Numbered from the stretch's first letter, positions 45,286-57,022 are shown. The stretch is 64,000 bases of DNA from Achatina immaculata (GCA_009760885.1 CM019692.1:50766930-50830929); one strand, 5' to 3'. Notes: a model not told the origin generated them from the sequence alone. Made by a program: numbers and translations.

Positions 45286-46010
45286 AGACGCTGTCCAGTT
45301 TGGCATCTACGACTCATAGTTGACATACTGGCGCCAGGCAAACCATAGCTGACATGCTGGCGTCGGGCAAACCATAGCTGACATGCTGGCGTCAGGCAAA
45401 CCATAGCTGACATGCTGGCGTCGGGCAAACCATAGCTGACATGCTGGCGTCAGGCAAACCATAGCTGACATGCTGGCGTCGGGCAAACCATAGCTGACAT
45501 GCTGGCGTCAGGCAAACCATAGCTGACATGCTGGCGTCGGGCAAACCATAGCTGACATGCTGGCGTCAGGCAAACCATAGCTGACATGCTGGCGTCAGGC
45601 AAACCATAGCTGACATACTGGCGTCAGGCAAACCATAGCTGACATGCTGGCGTCAGGCAAACCATAGTTGACATGCTGGCGTCAGGCAAACCATAGCTGA
45701 CATACTGGCGTCAGGCAAACCATAGCTGACATGCTGGCGTCGGGCAAACCATAGCTGACATGCTGGCGTCGGGCAAACCATAGCTGACCAAGACCCTGCC
45801 CTACTTCTCCGCTGTAACAGTCTCAGCCTGGCTAATGGGGCAGGGGTCGCTATAGTCCTCTTGGCCGTTAAATCTTGCTAAAAAATGCATGACAACTGAT
45901 TTTTAACTCGACTGAAAACAAAACAAACAAAAAATTGTCGCCATAACCTGCTTCCATCACGACACGGTGGTGTGCCTCCCCATCTTCATCGCATTCGCTG
46001 CAAAGACCAA
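45286..46010 (+). repeat. M repeat, subfamily alpha, 17 units
   Basis: This starts with AGACGCTGTCCAGTTTGGCA (45,288). There are then 17 units of 29 bp (CAAACCATAGCTGACATGCT plus GGCGTCAGG) up to 45,781. The first part alternates GTCGGG and GTCAGG, giving a 58 bp dimer. It closes with GCTGACCAAGACCCTG (45,783), GCCTGGCTAATGGGGCAGG (45,827), the ACTGAAAA block and CGACACGGTGGTGTG (45,960). Body order agrees with other alpha copies; only the VNTR is expanded. Confidence 0.92.
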
Positions 46011-46084
46011 GGGAGACATGCTCCCATATCCTTTATCCCTCTTTTTTTTTCTTTTTCTTATATATTTCTATATATCCCAGTTTC

Positions 46085-46196
46085 CCGTATGCATTTCCCA
46101 TGTACATTTCCTATGTGCATTTCCTATGTACATTTCCCATGTACATTTCCTATGTACATTTCCCATGTAAATTTCCCATGTACATTTCCCATGAAT
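46085..46196. repeat. 13-bp minisatellite, 8 units
   Basis: The unit is TTCCCATGTACAT with TTCCTATG variants. Confidence 0.93.
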
Positions 46197-46660
46197 TATC
46201 TGAACCCAAAAGGAGTCGAGATAACAGAGCGTTCACCGCACTGGTCAGTCACGCTACATAAAGGTTACCCAGGAGACTTTAAAGTTGGCCTAGTAACCAT
46301 AGCAATTAACCCTTACTGTTCCACTTGTATGGACTTCCAATGGAACAATTTGCATAATTAGCATCAGAAATATCCCGGTTTTGTATCATAAAAAGGGCAG
46401 AATATTAAATGGGCCGTTCTGGCCAGTAGAAGCGAGTGGCAAGAAAAAGTATAATTTGCTTCAGTAATTACAGTAAACGGGGTCTGGGGTGGAGCAGAAA
46501 ACTATACATAAACTACATAGAAACTGTATGTTATTTGTCTGGATAATGTCGTGAAGGGATAAGACCATAAAATAGTGAAATTACTGTATGATATTTTTTT
46601 AATGTACACTATCATAATGGCTTTCCCCCTTATATCAGGAAATCTTAATAGGATGGGTTT
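46197..46660. other. No feature seen
   Basis: About 460 bases without a recognisable gene or repeat. Confidence 0.45.
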
Positions 46661-46904
46661 TTGAGAAGAAGAAGAAGAAGAAGAGGAGGAGGAGGAGGAA
46701 GAAGATTGATTGATTGATCTTTATTTCAAAAGGGTTAAGAATTGGGCACGCAGGGCCCGTCTGACATTCTGCCCATTATCATACATCTTTCACACTATTC
46801 CAGACATTCTACAAATATGTTGTTCATGTAACAAACATAATTAACATTGAAGCTGAGAGACATAAAATAAAATATAACATTTACGTTAGAAGAAGAAGAA
46901 GAAG
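46661..46904 (-). mobile_element. G retroposon 3' end inserted in a (GAA)n tract
   Basis: 46,705-46,888 is nearly identical to 12,482-12,665 and ends (minus strand) in AATAAAGATCAATCAATCAA. (GAA)/(GGA)n lies at 46,664-46,704 on the left and (GAA)n at 46,889-46,905 on the right, as expected for insertion into a GAA tract. It breaks off at TTTACGTT, a 5' truncation compared with the 12.5 kb copy. Confidence 0.8.
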
Positions 46905-47569
46905 GTGGTCTACAGTAGCTGTGATGGTATCCACAAACTCTGGGAAAGTATTCAGATGTACTAAAGCTGTTTATTTCAGTTTGCTCACCATTGTCATAAA
47001 TCTTAGGTCCATAAAACAACAAGTACCATTTTCAGCACTGGGCCAAATCCACAGTTTTGAAACCACCTGAAGGCGTCTCGTCGTCTTGACAACAACTGCC
47101 GAGGCAACAAAAGTTCCCCCTTTTATTGTGGATTCAAATTCCGCTGGAAGTTTTCTATGCAAGTAAGTAGCCATTGAAAGCAACGCGGGCGAAGCCGCTT
47201 GAGTTATGGCCCTTGTCGTTTTATTTGACTTTAATTGCAAATCTTGTTCCAGGTTGTCTGGAAGAGTTATGACCTGCCCATTCTTCTCTCTGTTTTAGAT
47301 TTTGGAGCTTGTATCAGAGGTGTTGAAAATAATGTTCATGTTTTTTTTTTTGTGTGCGTGTGTAACATGGCGGTCACGATCTTACCGATATTGGTCATTA
47401 AGGTAACCAGGATTTTTTTTTTCTTTATGCTTGTAACTCTCCTGATAGTGAGGATAAAAATGTTGTTTGAGATGGGGGTACACGGGTTCGCTTACCCCAC
47501 AGCGTGAATTCATGGACAAATAAAAGGGGGTTGGCGTGGGAAGGAGTGGGGGGGGGGGGGGGTTGTCGT
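46905..47569. other. No gene recognised
   Basis: Minus frame 46,971-47,240 and plus frame 47,235-47,507 have no recognisable motif. A G run lies at 47,548-47,562. Confidence 0.45.
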
Positions 47570-47577
47570 CTCAGAGA

Positions 47578-47852
47578 GGTGGCGTCAGTGACTGTAGTTT
47601 ACTGCTTGCATCAAGGCTGGCTAACAATATCCGACCAAGACCCCCTTATTCTACCTCGTAGAGGTGCCCCCCCCCCTCTGGAATCAGAAGCCTGGGCTAC
47701 ATAAATAGGGATAGCAATGGGAAGATGAGCGCGGTCCTAAAAATATGCCGAGCTGAAGTTGGATGTGTCTGGCCGAAAGGCACATTACAGCAATACAACT
47801 CAGTAAGCGACCTTTTGTTGAGGGCTAGCGCAGAAGAAGAAGAAGAAGAAGG
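47578..47852 (+). repeat. M repeat, subfamily beta, with (GAA)n end
   Basis: The head GTCAGTGACTGTAGTTTACT and the closer GACCAAGACCCCCTTATTCTAC are those of M. The body then reads AATAGGGATAGCAATGGGAA and GCCGAGCTGAAGTTGGATGTG, as at 58.6 and 63.8 kb, and ends in GCAGAAGAAGAAGAAGAAGAAG (47,829-47,850). There is no VNTR expansion. Confidence 0.75.
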
Positions 47853-48387
47853 CTATCTGAGCCCATATTCTTGACTTTTCAGTCTAGTTTCTGATCCCTC
47901 CCCCCCCCCCCTCAATTGTGGTTTGCCAGACTGCATTCCTGTATTTCACATAGTCTATGAGAACTTTTCGCCTGTTCTTTCACTGTCTATAGAGACTGGC
48001 AAGTTCATCAGACTGAGGTAACTTCTACTATCCTCACTTTTCTGTAGTCCGGAGTTTCACACTGAAATTGACGCATAGTCCTTTGACCGTGTGTATCATA
48101 TATGTTCTGAGCTATATATCAACGTCGATAAAATTGATAGGAACACGGGTAATTCAGTAGCCAGGCAGCGAAATAACATTTCAGCTCGCGTCTTCATCGA
48201 ACACCGGCAGAAACAAATACAGTATAGAGAAAGTGGAACATGAGCTTTCAAGTGGAGCGTTCAGAAGAGTGAATAACGAAGAATAACTCACGATATCTGA
48301 AGTATCTTCGCCAACTAAGAACAGCTCAGCAACACATGGAATCAGTTTTTTTTTAATTCACAAGAGGGTGTGTGTGACTTTCCCCTA
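47853..48387. other. No feature seen
   Basis: About 530 bases; a C run at 47,900-47,911. No gene. Confidence 0.45.
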
Positions 48388-48665
48388 AGAAGGGAGTCAG
48401 AGTGGCAAAGTGGTTGGGTACACAAAGGTCAGTAGTTGAAAGTCGGCCGGAGGCACCCCTATCATTTAGTTATAGAAATGAATATCTGGCTTCTTCTAGG
48501 GATGGGGGAGAGGGAGGGGGGGGGGGAGAGGAAAGGCGACCAAACTTAACGCTGACTACACCACTGTCTAATGTGTGGACAGGTCAAAGAGAATGTGGAC
48601 ACTAACAGTATATCCCCCCAGTTGCCTTCCTGTTACCGTTGTCTTACCTACTTTCCACCAGCAAA
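48388..48665 (+). mobile_element. SINE-2 copy
   Basis: The degenerate tRNA-like head AGTGGCAAAGTGGTTGGGTA (48,401) and B-box-side TTGAAAGTCGG resemble 2,546-2,818. So do the later GGACAGGTCAAAGAGAATGTGG block and the TTACCGTTGTCTTACC-type tail (about 48,632). G-rich expansion near 48,503-48,525. Confidence 0.55.
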
Positions 48666-49727
48666 CCATTAATACTTGGACTCGTGTCTTTGCCAGCAGA
48701 ATGTGCGTACAGTGTACAGATTCTCCCGTTCTGACATGAAACATCTCCAGGGCATAAATCAGCTTCTCCCATTCATAAACACGAGCTCTGCAAGCGGCCT
48801 AATTTACGTATCACGTGATACATCTGCTATTTTTTCCCCTCTTCCCTCCCTCCCTCCCTCTCTCTTTCTCCCCTCCCCGTTTCTGTCCTCCAAGTTGAGT
48901 TATGAGGTTCCTCCACTGTGTGATATTTGTGAGAAGGCATCACTTGTTAAACTTGCTGGCGAGTTCTCCGTCATGTACATTAAACAAGGCGCCTGGTTAT
49001 AATCAGGTCGGCCACCTGATGCCATGCCATTAACCACAATGGAAGCACTGAATGGGGGAAGGGGGAAAAAAAAAGCATTGAGCGACAGTTGCTATTATCT
49101 TAAAAGAGGTTGATGTTCTCCAATACGGTCTTTCATTCCCGCGCCCCCCCCCCCCCCACACACACACACACAAAATCACTTGCTTGGTTTTAAATTTAAG
49201 AATTAATTTACATAACCTCTGTGTACGGGAACTTTTAAACTATTTTGATTCACAGATTTTAAAAAGCCAGTCTAAAAGAGTTTTTCTTTTAACAAAAACA
49301 CATTTTTAAAAAATTGGCTTTGAGTAATCCTGACAGTGTGGCACACGCCGGCAACCACCTGTCGTGGAAGTTCAGCCAATCACAAAGCAGGATATATCTG
49401 TCGCGTGTCTGGTGGTTGACCCTGGTGCAACACGTCATCACTTGTTGCTGCCATCGGCACACTTGTTACGCGTGACCCTGAACTTTCCGGGCCACCACCA
49501 AAGCCAGCAATTAAAAATTCAGTAAAACAGCGAGTTCTGTTTGGAGGAAAAAACATAATGTGAATCATAATTTAGATCTTCGTATTTCTTTGTGAATCAT
49601 CAGTTTATGTTTAGATTATTTAATCTGTTGATACTGTAGTTGTGTAACAGAAGAGTGTTACAGCATAAAATGCATGATTACGTAAACACATATACACAAT
49701 ATGTAAACAAAGCAATTTCATTCACTC
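48666..49727. other. No gene recognised
   Basis: (TCCC)n/(TC)n near 48,842-48,870 and a C run with (CA)n at 49,145-49,171. The minus frame 49,380-49,568 and plus frame 48,676-49,002 have no recognised motif. Confidence 0.45.
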
Positions 49728-50290
49728 ATTAGCAGGTCCCTTGCGGAGCTTTCCATCCCTAACAGCTCTCCTGTAGGCCTCTCGGTTGTAAGCAAGATAC
49801 CCTGCTGCTGATGCATCCATTCGCAAATCATCAACGATGTCTTGCAGCCATCTTCGCCTTGGTCTTCCTCTCTTTCTTTTTCCCATTATGTACCCTTCCA
49901 AGACGGTCTTCTCTAAATTATCATGACGTTTAATATGTTCGAAATACTTCATCTTTATATGTTTAATCTTCTTTACCAACCAACTTTCTTCAATATTAAC
50001 TTCTTGTACATTGGATATATTTGTTCTTTTTTGTGTTCATGATATTTGAAGGACTCTTCTGTAGCATTTACATTCAAAGGCATTTATATGTTTCTCAGCT
50101 GTTTTGTTATGTGTCCAGGTCTCACGGGCGTATATGCCTTTAAAAATCTTATTACTTGTAGTTCTGTCTGCCCCTCTCTACGGCTTCTTTAGTTGTTTTA
50201 GCTTCTGAAAAGCGATAGATGTCCTCCTTTTAATCTCCCTCATTGTATCTCCATTGTTAGTAATGATCCAAGATATTAAAAAACTCATCG
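49728..50290 (-). mobile_element. LINE-A 3' fragment
   Basis: On the minus strand, from the tail inward: KLRKGPANE end, DASAAGYLAYNREAYRRAV, KRKRGRPRRRWLQDIVDDL, KYFEHIKRHDNLEKTVLEG, a TWTxNKTAEKHI-like region and NNGDTMREIKRRTSIAFQKL (about 50,180-50,260). The tail on the plus strand is TTCATTCACTCATTAGCAGG. Frameshifts are present. I did not find a target duplication. Confidence 0.88.
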
Positions 50291-50384
50291 CCATTTCAAA
50301 TTTCTGCTCACTGACATGTATACTTTGCCAGATTTGTTTTATTAAGATATCATCTTGGACATGGGAAAATAAAATATTAAGAAA

Positions 50385-50525
50385 ATGGCTGCCAAATCGA
50401 ACCCCAGACTCTGGTAGGACGAGTAGCCCTTCTATAACCACATATAACAGCACATATAACCACATAGAAAAACACATACAACCACATAGAAAAGCACATA
50501 TAACCACATAGAACAGCACACAGTT
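50385..50525 (-). repeat. tRNA-like SINE fragment and short ACCACATA repeat
   Basis: On the minus strand a B-box-like GGGGTTCGATTTGG (about 50,396) follows GCTACTCGTCCTACCAGAGT. The next 80 bases hold four imperfect units of ATAACCACATAGAAAAGCAC. The head resembles 50,700-50,815. Confidence 0.5.
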
Positions 50526-50699
50526 GCAAGAGAATCATGCAATTTTACCATCTACTTGATCCCACTGGCACACAACAGTCATCGCCGTGTGCAGCACTAG
50601 AAGACAACACCTGACTGGAGTCGAACAGAACATTAGCAAAGGGGCAGAGTACAGTGTTGCTTATTAACGGCTTGGGGAAAATCGCAGACAAAAAGCAGC

Positions 50700-50815
50700 T
50701 TTAGACGCGAAAGAAAACTCGCAACCTGGGATTTGAACCACGAACTCCGGGCAGGACGAGCAACCGTTTTATCCAAGAGAGAACATCGCACTAATCAACT
50801 TGGCTATCTCGCACC
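50700..50815 (-). mobile_element. tRNA-like SINE head
   Basis: On the minus strand, GTGCGAGATAGCCAAGTTGA then TTAGTGCGATGTTC (A-box region) and GGTTCAAATCCCAGG (B box, at about 50,730) have tRNA-like spacing. The extra-long middle and missing CCA-end pairing argue against a functional tRNA. A C run abuts it (50,813-50,825). Confidence 0.55.
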
Positions 50816-50825
50816 CCCCCCCCCC

Positions 50826-51336
50826 TCCAAACACTTCTATAAATCTCTTCTGGTGTAGGGAGCAGGTTCTAGCAGTTACCTGCAGTAACAAGGCAGTCTC
50901 CCTGGCGCATTATTTACTTCAGTATCGCTGCTGCTTACATCTCTAACGGGAGTTCCTTCTGTGTCATTCGCCTGACTGGGTTTCTTTCTAATAAGCGGAC
51001 TATCTGTCTAGAATTGTGGTTTCCAAACTCTGGTATTCTGGGTTTTCATCTTGGTACCGTCGTCTATTGAATAAAAACAAATGAAGATTTAATGGCAGTG
51101 TGATATTACACATAAGCTTGTGGCCCGCACTTACATGTAGGTGGAAAAGTAGTCTTTGGATGTTAAAACAAAGTTGAGATCCACTGGTGTACAAGACTTC
51201 TAATAGCTCGCAATGGGTAGTTACTGCAACGATAAACTATCGTATCAGACAAACAGAGGGAATTGATTAATTAGATGATTCCTCAAAGACATTTCTGTAA
51301 CCACAGAGTTGCATTTCTCTACTCCTGCCTCCGGAG
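50826..51336. other. No feature seen
   Basis: About 510 bases without a recognisable gene or repeat. Confidence 0.45.
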
Positions 51337-51339
51337 TTG

Positions 51340-51505
51340 AAGATTTTGAAAACAGATAACAGAGAATTTCTTCCTAACTTTCTACAGTATAATAAAACAG
51401 GTATCAGAGAATTTCTTCCTAACTTTCTACAGTATAATAAAACAGGTATCAGAGAATTTCTTCCTAACTTTCTACAGTACAGTAAAACAGATATTAGAGA
51501 ATTTC
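51340..51505. repeat. 45-bp minisatellite, about 3.5 units
   Basis: The unit is AGAGAATTTCTTCCTAACTT plus TCTACAGTATAATAAAACAGGTATC. The period is a multiple of 3, so a 70-codon plus frame (REFLPNFLQYNKTGI repeated) stays open; probably an artefact. Confidence 0.9.
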
Positions 51506-51956
51506 AAACAGCTCTTTCTCAGTCATCCCGTGGATTGTACAAAAGATGACAGAATCATCTTACGCTGGAAGCCACTCCTGGGTTGAAAAATTAGAGTAAT
51601 TAACTGGCCGCATCAAAACTGGAGTCTTGTTAAGCACTCAGTGACTCGCAGACATGGTCGGGCCAGCTTGGACAGGCAGTCATAGCCAAAATCACAGAGT
51701 CATTTCAGTGTGTGGACTCGGCTGGGAAATGAAGGCTTGATTTATATGCCACGAGGATTCAACTTTTCAAACGAAATATTTCATAGTCATTTGTTTTCTC
51801 TGAGAAATACTGTCCTTATTTTGGATCTATCAGCGACGCTGGGCCATTAGAAAGTTATATTCTGGGTATGGTTTCACTAAACGATATAGCATTTGACACG
51901 AAGGAGATGCTTTACTTGGTTTCATTATTATAGATGAAAGGGCCAAAACATGTGGG
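51506..51956. other. No feature seen
   Basis: About 450 bases without a recognisable element. Confidence 0.45.
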
Positions 51957-51982
51957 ATAGATAGATAGATAGATAGACAGAC

Positions 51983-52068
<86 letters not shown>
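51957..52068. repeat. (GATA)n microsatellite
   Basis: About 110 bases of GATA with a GACA variant near the start. Confidence 0.97.
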
Positions 52069-52752
52069 AATGGAATTCGTCAGAACGGAATCAACCCGTG
52101 AGGTTTTACCTGTATTTTTTTTTTTTTAAGAATATAATAGCGGAAATTCAAACACGTTTTGCACCTGCCCATCTGGAGGTGAATTCTGTGCAGCAGATGA
52201 CGACCAAACCCGTCTCTGATTTCTGTTTGTGTCGAGACTTGACCTGGATCAACCTGAGTTCCAAAATGTGGGACTCGGGTTTAATCTTGTTGCGAAGCTT
52301 TGTTCCGGTATGAAAAAAAAAAAAATTTTTTTTTAAAGGGCGAGAAAAGAAGTTTGGTTGTACTGATGTAAAGAAAGGAAGTAAAATAATATCAGCCTCC
52401 CAACACAGACGTAAGTAGGACAGCTCTGTGCTAAGATCAGAGGTTTTGTAAGATCCCTTTGTGTCTTTGATTATGTTGCTAAATGGCTTCGTGCGTTTTT
52501 TGTTTTTTTTAAATTTAATTTCAAAGCAACTAAAGGAATTACTTAAAGAAGCAAGGAAAGGGAAAATATAGAAGAGGGGAAATATAAACTAGTTCTCTTA
52601 TCTAGAAAACTGTTGCATCTTTGTTGTGTTGGCTGCTTGTTGGTATTGTCTGATTTAAAAATGTTGGCTGTTTGTTGGTGTTGTCTGATTTTTTTAAGGT
52701 ACAGGAAATGTTTTTTTTTTCCTTATTTATTTTTCCTGTTACTTTTCTTCGT
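52069..52752. other. No feature seen
   Basis: T-rich and A-rich runs; no gene. Confidence 0.45.
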
Positions 52753-53605
52753 TACTCATCATTCTGTAAGATTGCTAGCTCTTTGTTGTCCATCATTCTG
52801 TAAGATGTGCTAGCTCTTTGTTGTCCATCATTCTGTAAGATGTGCTAGCTCTTTGTTGTCCATCATTCTGTAAGATGTGCTAGCTCTTTGTTGTCCATCA
52901 TTCTGTAATATGCGCTAGCTCTTTGTTGTCCATCATTCTGTAAGATGCGCTAGCTCTTTGTTGTCCATCATTCTGTAATATGCGCTAGCTCTTTGTTGTC
53001 CATCATTCTGTAAGATGCGCTAGCTCTTTGTTGTCCATCATTCTGTAAGATGTGCTAGCTCTTCGTTGTCCATCATTCTGTAAGATATGCTAGCTCTTCG
53101 TTGTCCATCATTCTGTAAGATATGCTAGCTATACACTGTCCATCATTCTGTAAAATGTGCTGGCTATACACTGTCCATTATTCTGTAAGATGTGCTGGCT
53201 ATACACTGTCCATTATTCTGTAAGATGTGCCAGCTCTTCGTTGTCCATCATTCTGTAAGATGTGCTAGCTATACACTGTCCATCATTCTGTAAGATGTGC
53301 TAGCTATACACTGTCCATCATTATGTAAGATGTGCTGGCTATACACTGTCCATCATTCTGTAAGATGTGCTAGCTATACACTGTCCATCATTCTGTAAGA
53401 TGTGCTGGCTATACACTGTCCATCATTCTGTAAGATGTGCTGGCTATACACTGTCCATCATTCTGTAAGATGTGCTGGCTATACACTGTCCATTATTCTG
53501 TGAGATGTGCTGGCTATACACAGTCCATCATTCTGTAAGATGTGCTGGCTATACACAGTCCATCATTCTGTAAGATGTGCTGGCTCTACAATGTCCACCA
53601 TACAA
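52753..53605. repeat. 35-bp minisatellite, about 24 units
   Basis: The unit is CTCTTTGTTGTCCATCATTC plus TGTAAGATGTGCTAG. There are two domains: units with CTCTTTGTTG in the first half and units with CTATACACTG in the second half, with CTCTTCG units at the transition (53,050-53,110 and 53,233). Confidence 0.95.
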
Positions 53606-54912
53606 TCCACTCCGAGTTTTCAAGCCGGCCACATTAACCCACTCCCGTACAGATGCAGTGCTGCATTTCAGCATTTCCACCGTAAGAAGGTGATGGCCGG
53701 AGTTCCAGGTAGATTAAAAAAAAAACAGGATTTTCCTCTCTTTGTCATTTAGCTAATAACAGGTGTTCTTCAGCTTATTCGTGGAGTTCTTAGAGAAGAC
53801 AGCAAGACTATCTCCACTGGAATATGTCGGAGATGAGATGATGAAATGCTTGGATGGTGGAGCTAAGCTATGGCATCTTACCGATGTTTTCTGTACAATA
53901 GAAATGTATCCCTTCCGAGATATGCCTCATGGCTTTTCAATGAGCGGATATTTTTTTTTCTTTCTATAGGGAACAAGAAAGGAGAATGGGGGGTGGAGGT
54001 GGGCGTCGAAAAGAACAGGGGACGGAGGCGTGTGGGGGGGGGGGGGGAAGGGAGAGGGGAGGCGGGGGAGAGGGGAGGCGAGATTCTTTGTAGAACTTTG
54101 ATCAAGTATTGGAAAAAGGATTACAATTTTCCTGAATTTGGTATGGTAGATGAAGCTGACAGCATTTTAAGGTTAAAAAAAAAACAGAATTATATTTCCC
54201 CGAGAGTTGTATGGAAATAAAGGACAGATATATGCCCCGGCTGCCCTCCCCGAAAGACGGCCCTGAGATGAGGGAGAGGGGACAAAAAAGGTGGGGGGGG
54301 TGCGGGGGAATTGAGTGTGATGAAAGAAACCTGGTTCTAGTTTATAATTTTAGTTTCTGTTCCAGAACAGAACAAAAGGTTAGCAGAGCAAGAGTAATAA
54401 CTTTGAATGAGTAATCATCGTACAACAAGCTAGCGTCGCCCGAAAGTCGTCCTCTGCAGTCCAAGTACACGGGGCGCTCTATTTGTCCTTTAATCAGAAC
54501 ATTCTGTCCACCGGACCATTATCCTGACCTGGCCAAATTGTACGTGACCCTTATTTTAGGGTTCATCTGGTACCTGCGGGTTAGATTCCTGACAAATGCT
54601 GACAAGCACCGTACAGGAAAGCTCCTCTTCTCTCTCTCTCTCACTCTCTGCCCCCCCCCCCCCTTTTTCCACGTGCTGTTTACTGCTAATGTTTATTTTA
54701 TTCTAGTTTTCTTTGATTTCACTTGGAATTCATTGACACGACTAAAGCTTTTACCAAGAAAATTCTAAACATATTTGGGATCCGGTCCATTGAAAGGGCA
54801 GTTAATACTGTAATTAATAACCAATTTCCCGTTTATGGCGTGGTGACACATGGAAAGACAACTGTTGCCAATGATTCTCACACTACTAGGCAAGTTTTAC
54901 ATTTGGGGTAAT
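53606..54912. other. No gene recognised
   Basis: Plus frame 53,763-53,969 and plus frame 54,723-54,911 have ordinary composition but no motif I recognise. G runs lie at 54,034-54,047 and 54,290-54,300. An imperfect direct repeat of about 45 bases (TTCTCACACT.CTA.GCAAG) flanks the next LINE insertion site. Confidence 0.45.
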
Positions 54913-55235
54913 ATATTTAACACGACACCATAAGAAATAACATCTTAATGGCAGAAATGCAGATGAAGCCACTGACAACAATTACTGAGGAAAGACGCTG
55001 GCGATGGTTGGGACATGTGCTCCGAATGACTGAGAACTCACTACCAAAAATAGCACTGAGATGGACACCACAGGGGAACAGAAGTAAGGGTAGACCAAAA
55101 GAGACATGGAGAAGAACAACAGAGAGGATGTTGAGCAATAGAGGGCTCACCTGGGCAAGAGCAGAAAAAAAAGGCGAAGGACAGGCATTTGTGGAAAACC
55201 CTTGCGGAAGCCCCATGTGCCCTGGGCACTTAAGG

Positions 55236-55271
<36 letters not shown>

Positions 55272-55281
55272 TTTAACACGA
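54913..55281 (+). mobile_element. LINE-C 3' fragment with 13-bp target-site duplication
   Basis: ATATTTAACACGA at 54,913-54,925 and 55,269-55,281 flanks a 343 bp insert. The frame from 54,948 reads AEMQMKPLTTITEERRWRW, GHVLRMTENSLPKIALRW and KGRPKETWRR, nearly identical to LINE-C at 10.1-10.8 kb, then ends in (AG)n. An extra A in GAAAAAAAAGG (about 55,165) shifts the last codons. Confidence 0.94.
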
Positions 55282-55452
55282 AAGGTTGGTTCTCACACTT
55301 CTAAGCAAGATTTACCATTGAAGTAATCACGAAAAGGTGATGTGTAATAATGATTTTTTTTTCTTCACTTCAGCTCGCCCGGTCATCAGAACTTACACGA
55401 AAGTTTCTTACGCCAAAGCAATATTTCCTTCAGCTCCTACGCTGCTAAGAGA

Positions 55453-55805
55453 AGATGCTGTCCAGTCTGAAAGTCAGTGGCTTATAGCTGACATGCTAGA
55501 GTCATGGTTTGGCGAACCATAGCTGACATGCTAGAGTCATGGTTTGGCGAACCATAGCTGACATGCTAGAGTCATGGTTTGGCGAACCATAGCTGACCAA
55601 GACCTTGTCACATCTCTCTTTTGGTATTCTCAGCATGGCCAAGGGGGTAGGGTTCGCCTGTGTCCCTCATGGTAGTGGAGTCTGTTAAAGAAGTATTGCT
55701 CACCCCCCCCCTTTGCTTTTTTTTTTAGTTGCACTCCGGGACTGAAAAAAAAAGCCACCGTAACCCGCTCCCACTCCTGCGTGATGCTGCAAAGAACATC
55801 TGATT
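55453..55805 (+). repeat. M repeat, subfamily alpha, 4 units
   Basis: This starts AGATGCTGTCCAGTCTGAAA. Four VNTR cores at 55,480-55,600 (ACCATAGCTGACATGCTAGA, period about 35 bp) follow. Then GCTGACCAAGACCTTGTC (55,591), GGCCAAGGGGGTAGGG (55,636), GTGGAGTCTGTTAAAGAAGT (55,675), the ACTGAAAAAAAAAGCC block and CGCTCCCACTCC. Colinear with the other alpha copies. Confidence 0.88.
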
Positions 55806-55824
55806 ACAGTTCAAGGGAGATAGG

Positions 55825-56020
55825 AGATAGAAGAAGAAGGAGGAGGAGGAAGAAGAAGAAGAAGGAGGAGGAGAAGAAGAAGAAGAAGAAGAAGGAGGAG
55901 GAGGAGGAGAAGGAGGAAAATGAGAAGAAGAAGAAGAAAAAGAAGAAGAAGAGAAAGAAGAAGAAGAGAAAGAAGAAGAAAGAGGAGGAGGAGGGTGAGG
56001 AGGAGAAGGAGGAAGATATG
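55825..56020. repeat. (GAA)/(GGA)n purine tract of about 190 bases
   Basis: Almost pure purine on the plus strand, built from GAA and GGA triplets. The 175-codon plus frame of Lys/Glu and the 104-codon minus frame of Ser are artefacts. Such mirror-like purine tracts can form triplex DNA. Confidence 0.97.
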
Positions 56021-57022
56021 GCAAACTGTAAGCCACCACCTTTAAGTCTCAGGCTAGCTAATCTATATAAAACTATCCCTCTCCCCAGGCCAGTACTCCC
56101 CCCCCCCCCCCCACCGAAGTCTCGAGAGCTTAGTCTGCCTAATGCAGCGAAGGGTTGTGTTTTCCCTAGAGACCTTCGTGGAACCAGGTCTTCGTATCTA
56201 CCATTCGGTAAAATTATCGCTCACGCTGGAGAACTTAAGATATACGTGACCGTACCATCTCTCTCTCCCCTCCCCCCTCTCCCCCCCCCTCTCTCTCTCT
56301 CTTCATAGCAAGGTAAAAAGATAATAATCCGACTGATAATTCAAAACCGTATTTTTAAAATTTAACAAAAGTTACGGAAAGGAATATGTTCTATCGTGAG
56401 TTTCTTAATTCCAGACAAGAAACTTCTGGTGGAGCAAACAAAAGTGCACATGCTCTCATTCCTGCACGATAAATACGCGACGATGTATCACTACGCGACT
56501 GTCAAGGCCACAACAAAAGAAAACAAAGACGACCCAGGACAGGATATAAACTGAGGAAAGATAGACACGTTTCACCGACATTTCCTGCGGTTGTGAGAAG
56601 CTGTGACAGACCTTCTTTGTGACTGGCAGACTTATCTCATATATGTGGGTATGTTCGCATATATGTGGGCATGTTCGCGTATATGTAGGTATGTTCACAT
56701 ATATATGTGGGTGTGTTGTGTTTAGTTTGCGTGGGTATGTCATGTGTGGGTATATTATGAGCACATGTACGCTTATGCCGTTTGGAGTTAATCATTAGCA
56801 CGCATGCGGAAAACTCTACTACAAAGAGCAAAGAAAAAAAAAACCGGCTCCTTAGATCATCAGAGGAAGTACCCCCCCCCCCCTCGGAGAAGTGTTTCAG
56901 CCCTTTAAACTCCTGACACTCTAAATGGGGTGGGTCCTCCAGGTCATGACTTCCATGTTATGATTATTTGTTATTATGTTTTTTTCGTTGTCGGATTTAA
57001 ACTATCACCTCCCACGTGACAC
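56021..57022. other. No gene; short repeat at 56,640-56,720
   Basis: About four units of roughly 19 bp (ATATATGTGGGTATGTTCGC) at 56,640-56,720. C runs lie at 56,098-56,112 and 56,871-56,883. No recognisable coding sequence. Confidence 0.55.

Noticed and set aside
55781..56308. Lys/Glu-rich open frame of 175 codons
   Set aside because: It is a (GAA)/(GGA)n tract with a short extension; simple sequence, not a gene.
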